DNA of 64,000 nt from Taenia hydatigena. Lineage: Eukaryota; Platyhelminthes; Cestoda; Cyclophyllidea; Taeniidae. The notes under the pieces were generated by a model. It was not told the DNA's origin and made no database searches. It saw only the letters and a list, made by a program, of their open reading frames with translations. The translations under genes were made by a program, and so were the position numbers. Positions 12,917-24,229 of the stretch are shown in pieces. Each line of letters begins with the position of its first letter. Positions within the stretch are counted from its first letter, which is position 1. The DNA lies in contig JADWOT020001139.1 of assembly GCA_036345935.2 (NCBI GenBank), forward strand, positions 124,001-188,000, written 5' to 3'.

Positions 12917-12922
12917 TTTATT
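12917..12922 (-). promoter_or_regulatory. Candidate polyadenylation signal AATAAA
   Basis: AATAAA on the minus strand, about 405 nt past the stop of the intact zinc-finger gene. The hexamer is common in AT-rich DNA, and no conserved counterpart was seen in the 24 kb copy, so support is weak. Confidence 0.2.
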
Positions 12923-13327
12923 GAGGACAAGTCCACTAGGAAAGCACATAGCTGGGTACGTGTCCGTGAGGAGTAAGTCAAAACAGCTTGATGGATTGTA
13001 CTGAAACGCAGAAAAAGGGTGCACAATCATCACGTTTGCATTCAAATGCACAACGCACCCAAAAATCAGTGACTTGTAAAATCACGCTCAACCCTTGATT
13101 ATTTAATAGCGCAACGTCGATGTCTATTGCAATCCAAACTGCTGAAGAAGTTTGCCTTGTCATGCCAACCATGCAAATTTTAACTAGCTTTGCATAGTCA
13201 GATTCGCAGTACACTGACCGTCACCCCGCGGAGAATGCTCCCAACTCACTAAGCCATCAACCTCACTTAAAAAGGAAAACTTAAAAAACTTACATGCTTT
13301 GCTAATGTAATAGCACTTACTCGCATT

Positions 13328-14240
13328 CTATCCATATATTGCAAGCCAAACGTCTGTAATGCAGGATAATTTGAGCTTCACAATAAGCAAGTATTGTAGA
13401 TTATATCTGACAACTAAAATGATACCCACAGTAGTGATTGAAGCGCATGTGTTCTTCTGATGCGTCCAAATCAGGAACAGATGCGTAGCATTCTGTGCAA
13501 AGCAGGTACATCTCTGAATTCCCTACCGGCACCACTGCGGCATAGTGAAATGAAGCATACATTTAAGGAGGTTTTGTATGAGGTATAAAAGCTGTGGCTG
13601 AGAGGCAGAGCGCGCACTAAATTCAATCAATGCTACTGGACACAAACTCACAGAGATGCCTTGCGATGAAATGAAACAGAGGCGAATCAAAATCTTCAAA
13701 AATACGGGCACACAAGTTGCACACATTGTGATTCCAGACTGCCTTTGATTTTCAGAAGAAAGTGATTGTTTTAATTCTGACATAAGTAGCAATAAAATGG
13801 GATAGTAATGCAGAATAATGTAAACTTGCTTACGTTTTTGATGCCGTAGGAGCAGTCCAAGGGTCTCGTAAGTCCTTGAGCAAAGTGGACACCCGAAATT
13901 TACAATAACTGAAACGTGCATACTATGTGTTTGCAAAAATGCTAAGAAAATGCCGTAATTTGCCTAATTTAACCCTTCGTTGGGCAAGTTTTTATCACTA
14001 GTTTAAGATTTATTCAATTTTTATGACACAGCCGTCCATAATCTAACTTGGAATTCTATGCATCAAAATGTATATCCTTCCACAAAAGACGCACCTTAAA
14101 AATACATGCATAGAAGTGCACATAGAACAGCATCTTGAAATTGTAATCTACCTACTGTGATGTGCGCGTTCCAAGTGTTGAAAGCACAAATTGATGCTCT
14201 CAAATTCTGCTGAACACAATTTGCATTCGTAAACAGACAT
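13328..14240 (-). CDS. Small four-finger C2H2 zinc-finger protein, 5 exons, intact copy
   Basis: Predicted 125-residue protein from complement exons 14240-14156, 13908-13834, 13738-13652, 13534-13430 and 13353-13328 (85+75+87+105+26 nt, in frame, ending in TAG). All introns are phase 1 (247, 95, 117 and 76 nt) with donors GTAGGT, GTAAGC, GTGAGT and GTGGGT and AG acceptors. Finger A begins MSVYECKLC and ends in HLERAHH. Finger B has CPLC and RHQK, its second His coming from the next exon (LWNH). Finger C is VCNLC to HFIARH. Finger D is CTEC to EEHMRFNH. All four fit C-x2-C-x12-H-x4/5-H. The start is chosen because ATG stands at the same place in five copies and an in-frame TGA lies upstream with no AG acceptor between. 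Known for the family: such fingers bind DNA, RNA or protein, so a nuclear role is plausible but inferred. Exon sizes match three other copies in this window, the main support for the model. Confidence 0.72.
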
Positions 14241-14610
14241 TCCGGCAGGAACGAAGGTGAGTCAGGGCTTACAGAGGATGCAGTGGGTAAGCACGTCAAC
14301 CTCTAGGGTCTGTCCCTATGCTTGCACGTGATTGAAACAAAGAGGAGCAGTAGTCGCGTCTTTGATTAGGACTTTGAGCTATGCTGGCATGCGGTTTAGA
14401 GTTTACCTCACTTGAAATGCTTGCTTCTTCTTTATTCTGAGACTAGTTTTTCCTGTTAAGGATGAAAAATTGGTTTACAAAGGTGTTTTAATATGCTAAA
14501 ATATTTTAAAAACAAACCACCTTCATTTCTTCGTGCCCAAGAGAAAAACTGTTTTGCAAATCATCAAAGCATTATATAAAGCAAATGTTATAAACTGTAG
14601 TTTTAAACAA

Positions 14611-16300
14611 TCTAAAATTTATATCGACTGACTATATGTAATTAAATAGGCAATTCTTTGTTTTCTAACTATAAATATTGGTTCCGAACTTGGATGGCCT
14701 GTGCCGGATAAGCTGCTTTCTTAGCCATGCCAGTAGTCTCAATCTATTCATTGTAACTTTGAATGCGCAACTTGAAACGAGTTGCAGGTAATGCTGCTGA
14801 TTGAATTTGGGACACACTTAAAAAGCTTTGAGGTGTTTTTACATAATGAATGGCTTTAAATTACAACCTCACGCAATAAACCTGTATGAATCCTCTGCAT
14901 GTGACACCGAAAACGCCAAACTTCTTCATGTTTTCCGTCTGTCTTCCTAAATCTTTTCATTTCGCTTCTGCAATTTTAAAAACCTGTGTGTGGTGAGTAA
15001 TTTAAAGCTAATGAACATCTATGATGACGCAGGTAGTAAGTGGGTGCATCAACAGATTTTTGATTGACAATGATTTTAGAGCTTAGTTGGTTTTTCCACC
15101 AGTGTGGTCCTAATACTCTTACAACGGCAGGACCTTGGCTTTTTTCTGCCCTAAATTTTCTGCAACCAGTTTTGAGCGCGCGTGGAGGACGAAACTGCGG
15201 ACCAAGCCAAATCATCAGGAAACATCACTGATACCGAAGCCGAGTATTTTTTTCGGTCGGAAAGGAAATCTATGGCTAGAGGGGTTGGTTCATAACCGTT
15301 TTCATTTACAACCAGAGGTTGATTAGGGGCGGCAGTGTCATTGAGTCGTAAAATAAAATGGGGTAGGTAATGCGGCCCATGTTCATTTAATTACCAATTT
15401 TGGTATAATGTGAATCGCAATTTATTTTTTCAGAAAATCCTAAAGGGGCACGCTTAGAGAACTGGAATACATTAGCCTCTCAAAATAAACACGCGAAATT
15501 TTCGAATTCAAATTGTGAACAGAGCATGATATTGAAGCCGGAAAAGAATGGCCCGTAGTAACACGTCGCAGATGAAAGAAAAGTACTCTTCAGAAATGCA
15601 TCGTGAGCCAACGTGTAGTTTGTCTAATTTATCTGCATAATATTTGTATACTGTGCTATCCGTAATTTGGGCATTTCACATGAATAACGCAATTAAATTT
15701 CGGTCACAAGAAACAAACCCTTAGCCAAAAAGATATGTACGAAGCCATCTGTTAATTCATTTGGCTGTAAGTAGAAGTATTTGTTGCATACTCCTCCCAA
15801 AAGTGCATTGAAGTTTTTAATAATTATGAGATGAAATGATTGTTTTGGTAAGCAAACCTAGGGCCAATATGCGCCTAGGAGGCACGGTGTCTTCTTGACA
15901 CCATAAGATCTCAACCCCTAGGAGGAGTATCCATCAATCTCCTTGAATTCGCCTACTGCCTTGCTAGACATGCTTATTTCTTCCACTGCGGGCTTTTGGG
16001 AAGATGAAAGAAAACTCTCATACAGTAAAAAACATCCTGTGTGCGTGCTTTTCTAACAGTGCTTAGCAGGCCTACTCAAAATTGGCTCATCTGCTGCAAC
16101 GTTTACCATTTCTGCCGTGATTGATCTGCGAGGCAGCGCCTACTTTGCCATGCGCATTTCCTTTGCTTTACTGAACGGAACAGTCATGCTGCTGCGGTAT
16201 ATTGTATTAGTGTACAACTAACTTAACAATATTCTTCATTATTTTTAATCAAGAACAATTTATTGAGCAGTTCGTGAATTAAACTGACTTACTGCGCTAT
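14611..16300. other. No gene recognised
   Basis: AT-rich spacer between the intact zinc-finger locus and the right arm of the inverted repeat. No supported feature. Confidence 0.45.
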
Positions 16301-16512
16301 GCATAGCAAAACATTTGAGTATTCCATCGATTAATCATACGACACATAAATGAACTATATGGTAAAAATGCGCTTAAGTTGCTGGTGCAGAACTGTAAAG
16401 TTAGTGGCATCACAAATATTAGTCGCTTGGGTAAATTGAACGAATCCAACTAACTCATAATTTGGAGTGCCTTGAATAAGGTATGGTGAGTTATGCTATT
16501 TGGAGACTACCC
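16301..16512 (+). repeat. Right copy of the inverted repeat
   Basis: Partner of 10125-10308 in opposite orientation, with an extra segment of about 35 nt between GTCGCTTGG and TTGGAGTGCC. The outer end, read inward, is GGGTAGTCTCCAAA. The pair brackets the intact minus-strand zinc-finger gene, so it could mark an element or simply be two copies of a dispersed repeat. Confidence 0.7.
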
Positions 16513-16639
16513 CTTGGTCGCCATGCCGATGTGCTCAATTTGCATTGCAGTTGGTGGGCCTTTGGTATGGACCACATATTTGTTTGGATGAGATGAAGGC
16601 CATGGCGATGGCTTGATTGGTTGTTAAGGCGATGCGTGG

Positions 16640-17260
16640 TGAGAAGCGGCATGGATGCCTCCTTCTTTTTTCTGTTCTTTGAGCGCATTTCTTTCGTGTT
16701 TTGCGTTTGTTTATGCCCAATTTTTTTTCCTCTTTTGGCGCCTTGTTATACCTCTGCATGCAAATAATTTTGAATTTTTAATTTTTCCTTTGCACTAAAT
16801 TTTTTATAATTGCCTTCAAGCATTTGCACGGATTAAATGTTTTTCGAATTCGGTCTTTTTTTGAATGCTTCCAATTGCTTTCTTTCACGTTTGTTTATCT
16901 CTCGAAAATGGCACTCTTCTTGCCTTTTTCATTGTTATCATCTCACTTTTTATTTGTTAACTTTTCTTTCACTCATCGTTGCTTTTCCTTTCTACGCGCA
17001 ACACGATTCTTTCCTCCCAATTTATAATGATCCTTGGTAAATATATTGTGCTTTATACCGCTCAATTTCCTCGAGTTGAAATCTCGATTCTGGAGATTTC
17101 GCAATGCAGATCAGTTAAGAGATCCAACTTTTATAATATAGGTTTTTATAAGCTTTAATTAGATATCATTTATTCTTTTTCTACTTTTTACTCTTCTCAT
17201 CTTCCTCCGCATTCCTCACACCCCTTTTTAACATTCTTTCATTGAATTAATGGAATAAAT
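16640..17260. repeat. T-rich low-complexity region
   Basis: Long T-rich runs on the plus strand (for example at 16666-16740 and 17165-17240) give Phe/Leu/Ser-rich frames at 16824-17040 that are not credible genes. Similar T-rich sequence recurs at 12.5 and 23.6 kb. Confidence 0.5.
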
Positions 17261-17493
17261 TCCCTCTTCGCGATTCGACTGACTTGATCACTTGTTGCAC
17301 AAGTCTTTCTCATTTGTGTTAAAACAAGCATCTTTTTACCAAACCCAATCCAACCATTCATAAACTGCTCCTACTTGCCACGCATTTACACGCATACTTC
17401 TGCATAAAGGCATGCATTTACATAGGTATTCACTCATGCGCACATTAATGCAGATGCATATAATATTGCATCTCAAAATTACGATCTGCCTTT

Positions 17494-17578
17494 AGTTGTG
17501 CTCTCAATTTATTTGTGCCAAGCATAAAAAAATGCTTCTTAATGTCACCGAGCAATGTCTACATCTATAAGCATCCAT
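17494..17578 (-). pseudogene. First-exon relic of the zinc-finger gene family (finger A)
   Basis: An 85-nt block aligns to the first exon of the intact gene without gaps. It starts ATG and reads MDAYRCRHC, keeping both Cys. The first His is Gln, a TGA stands at 17506-17504, and the splice donor is gone (TAAAGG). Flanking sequence at about 17570-17680 resembles the 5' flank of the copies at 14.3 and 25.6 kb, including a shared GGCTTACAG block. Later exons were not found; lower coordinates hold T-rich DNA and a repeat instead. Confidence 0.6.
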
Positions 17579-17929
17579 TTCGGTCAAGGGGAGAGCAAGT
17601 TGCACGAGATTATGTAGCGAGGCTTACAGCAAGTGCAATGAGTAGGCATGGAACCTTATTGATCAGTTCTCAACCAAGCATGTAATTGCAACACAGAGCA
17701 GCAGTTTTTGCGTGTTTAGCCAAAACTTTTGGCGACACAGACGTGTGATCAAATTTACTGCAGCAAACTTTCTTTTCCGTTATGTGTCGTCAGTGAACGG
17801 CTCTTATAATCTAGTCTTTTTCTTTACAGAATGCGAAGCCGCTTGTCGAAGAACCCGTCCTAATGCACCGAACATTTTGGATGACTTCGTTTCAGCATGC
17901 TCAAACCAACGCCTCATCAGTCTTTAAAT

Positions 17930-19600
17930 GCAGGGTAAAAACAGGTTTTTTTGCGAATCTGTAGAGCATAGAGAGTGCAAAAATTATTAGCTGGCGTTAT
18001 AGGCAACCCAAAATATGAAAGGTAATTCGAGTGAGATCTTGTGGCAGAGCTTACCGCAACATTCACTACGTAACTTGGATGATGCCCTGAATGCGATATT
18101 AATTTTACACGCAATTAAAATGCGGTGGAGCAACGGCCGCATATTATGGTATTCGCAGGACAGTACGGTCATAATGTTTAAAATCGTCGCACTTCCCTTG
18201 CTCCTTCATTGCGCCCCAGAATGATTAGCTAAATGTTTTGAATTTGGTCTTCCTTGTGAAGAACAGAACATGCAAGTTGTATTTTACCCAGCAACACTTG
18301 TAAATGTCCCATAATAAACAGAAGAAATAATGCGACAAGCGCTGTCACTCAACGTCTACCGCAAAGGACGTCTCGTCCGATTATACAGACCCATTCCTCC
18401 ATCCAGAACGCATCGCAAATTTTACCACCCATGGAGGAGAGACAGACTCTGTACCCAACCAACAACTTTCCATAACAATGTGATGCACCCTCACAAAGGT
18501 TCCTGTTACGAGGTTGAAGCCTGCGCAACTGTCGAAGAAAGAAAACCACCCAATGGCTGTATAATACTTATGTTCCTTACCTGCGCTTTGTAGGCGAGAG
18601 GCAGGATGGCAATTTTGACCTGGTCCTTGACGCACGTGATAGTCGTGAATATTTTGGTCCTGTCACCATATATCCGCCCTGCATTTTATTAAAGATGGCT
18701 CGCACTAGTCAATCTTATAGCAACAGTAGAAGAAGAAAGGAGCGAAGAAAGGTGAAAATACCTACAAAGACACTCGTATTGAAAAAGTGGTCTAATCATC
18801 AGGTGACTGGTGACCAGTTGCACGCGTACTTGTACACCAGTTTCGTTTACCAAACGTGCAAGCCATCGTCCGCACCTTTGGCAAAGGACACGCTCATTCG
18901 GAGTAGGCTGGCCGTCTTCTATGACCTTGTGCGTCACCCGATAAGCATGGGAAAAAAAACCATGACATGCCAACTAGATTTTCTAAAAGTTAAGCATTAA
19001 ATTTTGGAAATCTGTATCGAATCGTTAAGTCATTTTTTTAAATTCATTGTGTTAGAATAACGCACTCTTAGTTCGCAGTGCTTAAACACCAGTGATTGGG
19101 CCAAACAGTAGCAGAATAACACGGTGAAATTCGCAAATCAATATAGTTGAAAATCAATTTAGATGTTCTTCTTTATGCGGTGGGTCAATATTTACTAGAA
19201 CTTAATTTAAAAGACAGTAGGCGCGGGCCTTAGAGAAAAGGATTTGATTGTTCTGTATCAAATGGGTTATTAAGCTTCGTTGACGACGTTAAATAGAATT
19301 CGTGCATTCATGGGGCCAAAATGCGTAAGTAGGAAGGTAAGTCGTTACTTAATCTACAACTGCACTAACTTTGCAAACAATCTTATTGGTGGCGTTCACA
19401 AATTACTCTACATCATCTTCCTTGCATTTTCGTGGTGTGCATCAAGAACTTTGCGCAATGGTGGTCTTTTTAACCGAACTTGTAAGAGATTAAGAGGTAT
19501 GAGAAGCCAGAAGAATGGAAATGGAATATATGCCTATTTGGTTCGTTAATATTGGACGAGTTGGTCTTATCTCTGCCACGCCAAATGTCGACCTTAATTG
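17930..19600. other. No gene recognised
   Basis: Several overlapping frames of 60-100 codons lie on both strands (18.0-19.0 kb, 19.28-19.55 kb). None shows a motif, a splice context or a second copy. Confidence 0.4.
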
Positions 19601-19607
19601 TTGGTGG

Positions 19608-20360
19608 CTAAGGTGAATGATGAGGCCAAAATGGATCTTGTTGTCCTGAGTGGTCCAAACGGACGGTACCTTTTATGGCAGACGTGTAAGAAATGGTGAC
19701 TAAGGAGGTTTGATGACTCCATTTGTCCGCTGACCTGATTAGGGCGAGTTTAAGCACAAACGCTCTGACACCAATCTGAAAGCTGTCAAAGTTTTGTTCG
19801 ATGACGTACTACTTGTTCATCTCAAACACGGATTAAGGAACAATCAGGTGTTTGAAGAAATGAATGCTGTGACGATGTGAGCTAGAACCATCACGACCAT
19901 TGCCATCACTGACAGATGAGTTGCTCTAAGGTTCACTTCTTAGCTCCTTCGGTGCACAAACAGGGAAGAGGAATTTGCTTCCGCACTGGTGCCTTTGGTC
20001 TGCACCCCTTGCAGAGGACCACTTAAGCTCAAAACTATGTCAGTAACTTTCGTGCTCGCTATCGCCACTGACATGGATGTAGACGATGGTGCCAATGCCT
20101 TGGTTACAAATGCTTGACTGGGGTGCCTTACCGTCATTATCAAACGGGATCCCCCTCTTTGGGTTTGTCTTCGCACCAAGCCATGGTCCCACCTCCCCTT
20201 CTGTCTATTTATTTACAGGTTTCGCAACTATGCTAAAATGGCAAGAGCATAATCAAAAGCTGCATTGCACGAAGCAGTTGAAGTGAGAGCAGAAGCTGGA
20301 TCAGGCAAGGCAATTCATAAGGCTAAAAAGGAACTAACAAAATTTTTACGGAAGTAGCGC
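19608..20360 (+). pseudogene. Coding-like remnants of an unidentified gene
   Basis: The segment is more GC-rich than its surroundings and holds three plus-strand runs with protein-like composition, in different frames: VNDEAKMDLVVLSGPNGRY near 19610, RSDTNLKAVKVLFDD then HLKHGLRNNQVFEEMNA near 19760-19875, and ALHEAVEVRAEAGSGKAIHK near 20262-20325. Each ends in a stop, and no splice sites join them cleanly. I do not recognise the protein. A decayed, possibly retrotransposed gene is the likeliest reading. Confidence 0.3.
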
Positions 20361-20369
20361 AACACGTCA

Positions 20370-23300
20370 TTTTAGGGGATGGGAATCAGCGATGAGATTC
20401 TATTTCTTTGTTACTACTGATGCGTATGTTGCGAGACTGCAGAAGGTAGAGAGACCGTTTGCAGCATGTGTACCTTCTACAAGGACAAGCGGAGCTCAGG
20501 CGCGGATTGCTTAGCCATTCTGGGGCTTTCAATGCCATTTAAGTCACAGCCAGAGGGGTCGCAGACATGTACTAAAAGACTCTGTGTAAAGTCTACACCA
20601 GGCAGCACTGAGAGACAACTCGCAATGACTTGTGCTGCTAATCGATTCACACATGTCAGATTTTATTGATCCACCATACAAAAAGAGCCATCCATGCTCA
20701 CACACGCCTTGTATCGTCTTCTACCATTCATCTTTCTTTGCGGTTTCGTCCCTGTAATTCTGTTATTCGTCAATGCCTCTCACTTCGTTTTCTACTCGCA
20801 TGGGGTCTTATGTTCATCCTTGACTTGCTTTGCCTTCCTCGTCATCTACCCATTACTTCCGACCTCCCGATCGACCATTCCGGATGCACAAAAAGGCCAA
20901 AACCGATCGATATCCTAGAAATTAGGAGTAAGTCATGCTACCAGCCCCTCCTTCTCGCCTATCTTCTTCTTGTGCTATCTGTTTCTTCTCCTTTTCCTTA
21001 CCTCGCGTGTCCGGTGTAAGCCACTTGAAAAAGAAAACTGTGATTGACCTCAGCAGGTGCGCTATGCGAAAAACTTTGAATTCATTACATTGGGTAAATG
21101 GCTTCACGATTTCCTCAGTCAGATGGCTAGATCAGTAGGCAAGTGAATTAGCTCAGGAATAGATGAGAGAAAGAAGAAAAAATGAGGCACGCTGCAATAA
21201 AGCACTGTGCAGAGTCATCCTACTGCATCCATTTTCCACAGAAATGGCCGCCTTCGAGAACGTCAGTTTTTAAGGTGCGAAACGCTTACCTGTAATTCCA
21301 TATTACACTGACCCACCAGCCTAATCACTTGCAGTAAGTATTGCACCTATGCAGCTTGCGCATTCCTTTCCCCAGGATATCTTTACAGGTGCAAATGGAC
21401 GTCGAGGTCTACCAATTATACCACCGTCACCAGCACTGGTGTAGGGGCGATCACAACTACAGCTAATGTGGTAGCGCCTGTCACCCAATAAGACCGGCCA
21501 TCACTCATCTTCCTCAACCCTCATCCCCTCCCCTGCCTTTACCTTCCCTGACTCTGCCCTTTCTCACGTCAACATCACCATTTCCTGACATTGACATTGA
21601 ACACTTTGGTAAGGGCTTCCTCCTTTCCTACTAAGGACCTTAGCATCCATTCTGCTCTCTCCACTTTGGTTCGAGCATTGTAATTTCTCTCCTTCCTCGA
21701 GGCTCGCTTGCGGCATTTAGAGGGGCGCTGGGAACGGGAGTCTAAAGGGATCAGTTTAAAGCGCTGACAACAGCGCAAAATTGTTGAAGGATGATGAGTC
21801 AAGATGTGACCAGTCCTGCCAGCTGGTTGTGACGATCTAGTGGTTGGATATGAATGAGCAAGCGGATCGGTGACACTTGCCAGCAAATTAGGATAAAATC
21901 CAACTCTCTCACGTCGTCATCGCGAATCGTAGTGAAGCCACTGTCGCAATGCGAATGGAGGAGATGGATTTGAATAGAGAAGGCAAAGGTAGAGCCAGTT
22001 GAGGAGAGGAAGGAGAGAAGAGGAGAAAGATGCGAATGTGAAAACTACGACACATTCCACAATTTAAAATACCCTTTTTCTTATCTCGAATACTTCTGGC
22101 ATTGCACTTAGAACCAAGTTAGTTAGCCAGCCAGTTGAGTCAAATAGTGATAAGGAAGAGAGCAAAGCAATGGAGAGGAAGTTGATGTGGTGTCTACTAT
22201 CACTACTACAAGCGGTAACCAACAGATGCTTGACAAATGAAAGTGCATCCACTAGTTCCTTATTCGCCAATAATTTTTATAATGCTTCTTTAGTTTTCAA
22301 TTCCTTGTTTGCGCGTCGCCAATTTATCAAATCCAGGTCGCTACTCACTTGTTAAGTTGTGCACTGCGGCTTCTCTTCTAATGTTCTGAATGAAAAAACG
22401 CTAGCGCCTTTAATCGCTAACACGAATTCCTCATTAATATATCTATTTGCATGCATTACCATCGCATAACTGAACTCCTAATTGGTTTATTTATTTCAAG
22501 AGGTTAGTTGCGTGTTTTTAATGGCAGTCCTTATCGCACCACAGCAAATCAAAAAACAGCCTAGAATATGAGCAAATCCCATTTCTTAGCAAATCTTTCA
22601 CAGCTTTGTCACCTCAGACAACTCAAAAGCACACTCTAGGTGAACCCTTAGATCATAGTATCTACTGTCATTTACCCAATCACACTACACTTTTGGTGAA
22701 CTGCCTTTTTTAGCCGCTCTCATACCCAAAGTACTGATGCTTTGGCTGTCACCCTGTTACTACAACTTATAAGTTGTAGGTAGCATAACCTAAGGTCATC
22801 AGCACCTTCAGTGATTGCAATACGTTCAATCCGCTTTACTTGGCGTGACAGTCGCAGTTTGAAAAGGGACCATAAGCATAAAACCTAAGAATGAGGAAGC
22901 AAAACTAAGAGTATAGAGCCTTCTAAGCGGTCTTGATTAGCCTAGCTACCACAAGAATTGACTTATATGAGTGGCAAACTTGGGACGCAATAAGGCGCTT
23001 GGTGGAAGTAGGGTTAGATGAGCCGTGTGAGCCAACTATCGTGAGCCTTATTTGTAAGGGCGCAAGAAAGTGAAAGCAATACTAATAAATTTCCTTATCA
23101 TAATTGGGCTATTATAATGCATGGAAATTTCGTTACACTTCAAAATGGGTGATTGGTGGTTGGTACACTACCTTTAATGATTTGGTGGGTGGGTGGTGCC
23201 GAATAAGAGAACTTGTACGGGGGGAAATGCCATCCAAATGGGTTGATATATTGGCGCTATCATCACTCGAATGAAATGCAAAAAAATACTAAAGCGAATT

Positions 23301-23570
23301 AAGCACAAGATTCGTAGGAGTAAATGACTTATTTTGTAGAAGCAATGAAAAACGAAAAATAAAATGGAATAGGCTACAGTGACTGAAGAACTTGTGGTAA
23401 GAACGTGGATGCAGAGACGTCCAGCTTCTGATAAACCGCGATCAAACGTACAATGGTAGCAAAATAACACTCAAAATTAGTACATCGAAAACAGTTTTCA
23501 CCCGAGTGTGGTACGCCTGAACCTCTGGCATAGTTTAATGTAACCTGCTTTGAAAATTGGTAGTCATAAT
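20370..23570. other. No gene recognised; CT- and GA-rich tracts
   Basis: The CT-rich run near 21.49-21.56 kb and the GA-rich run near 21.95-22.04 kb account for the frames here, and one of 117 codons at 20666-21019 is Leu/Ser/Pro-rich low complexity. Contains the palindrome at 22760. Confidence 0.45.
22760..22779. repeat. Perfect 20-nt palindrome
   Basis: CTACAACTTATAAGTTGTAG with no loop, in gene-free sequence. It may be a transposon-end remnant or chance. Confidence 0.5.
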
Positions 23571-23769
23571 TTTTTCTCCTTTAGTGGCACCTCACACCCT
23601 ATCGTCTTGGTTAATTTTCACTTCTTTATTTCTGTTTTTTTTTTGTTCTCTGTTTTGATACTTACTTATTTTGACGCCTAATTTTCTCGCATACAGCGTT
23701 CAAGCTCAACGCATCTGTCTTTTCTGCATCCCTTAAACGCCTTCCTATTCTGCACTCTGATTACTCATC

Positions 23770-23787
23770 ACCGCACAATGGTGCGGT
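23770..23787. repeat. Hairpin in a repeat shared with 40505-40555
   Basis: ACCGCAC-AATG-GTGCGGT, a perfect 7-nt stem. The 30 nt before it (TTCTGCACTCTGATTACTCATC) align with 40.5 kb, where the stem is also kept but with different bases. Confidence 0.45.
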
Positions 23788-24229
23788 AAGTTTTTTGTCG
23801 ACCAGGGAACGAATAAGTCGTATGCCGTAACACAGTGGCTATTCCTCGCTTGAAAGGTGATTATCAAACATAATTCCAGTGCAAACATTGGGAAAAAACT
23901 GACCGTTTTGACATTCTTAGTAGAACCCTTTGAAGTTCCATGCCAAGCAGCATTGGGTAATGATGATTCGTTTGTGCCATGTGGTTTTGAGAAACTTTGA
24001 AAATAGCTCTGCCATATGTAAGCCGATTTGTTTTAAGAAGAACGCTCTCCTTCACAGCCCCAAATTTATTGCCTGCTTTATGATCATTTTGATGCACTAT
24101 AACCTTTTTGCATTTTCGCCACACCGTAGTATTTGAGCTACAATACACCTTAATGAGCAAAATTTACCAGCATAAAAAAATTGCGCTAAAAGCGAAATTC
24201 TCGCCATATATTGGGCATACGCCCATTGG

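Larger units (their letters stand above)
12890..14610 (-). repeat. Duplicated zinc-finger locus, minus-strand copy 1
   Basis: Aligns in direct orientation with 24230-25985 across introns and both flanks. Examples are the block near 13064 (GACTTGTAAAATCACGC) against 24356, and the upstream block near 14330 (GAGGAGCAG) against 25724. Divergence is clearly visible by eye, and it has many small gaps outside the exons and none inside. Confidence 0.7.

Noticed and set aside
13523..13936. 137-codon minus-strand open frame read as one continuous protein
   Set aside because: It runs through introns B-C and C-D of the intact zinc-finger gene. Only its first part (finger B) is in the gene's frame; fingers C and D are in other frames joined by splicing.
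20666..21019. 117-codon plus frame rich in Leu/Ser/Pro
   Set aside because: It arises from CT-rich DNA, overlaps other equally open frames and has no motif or second copy.
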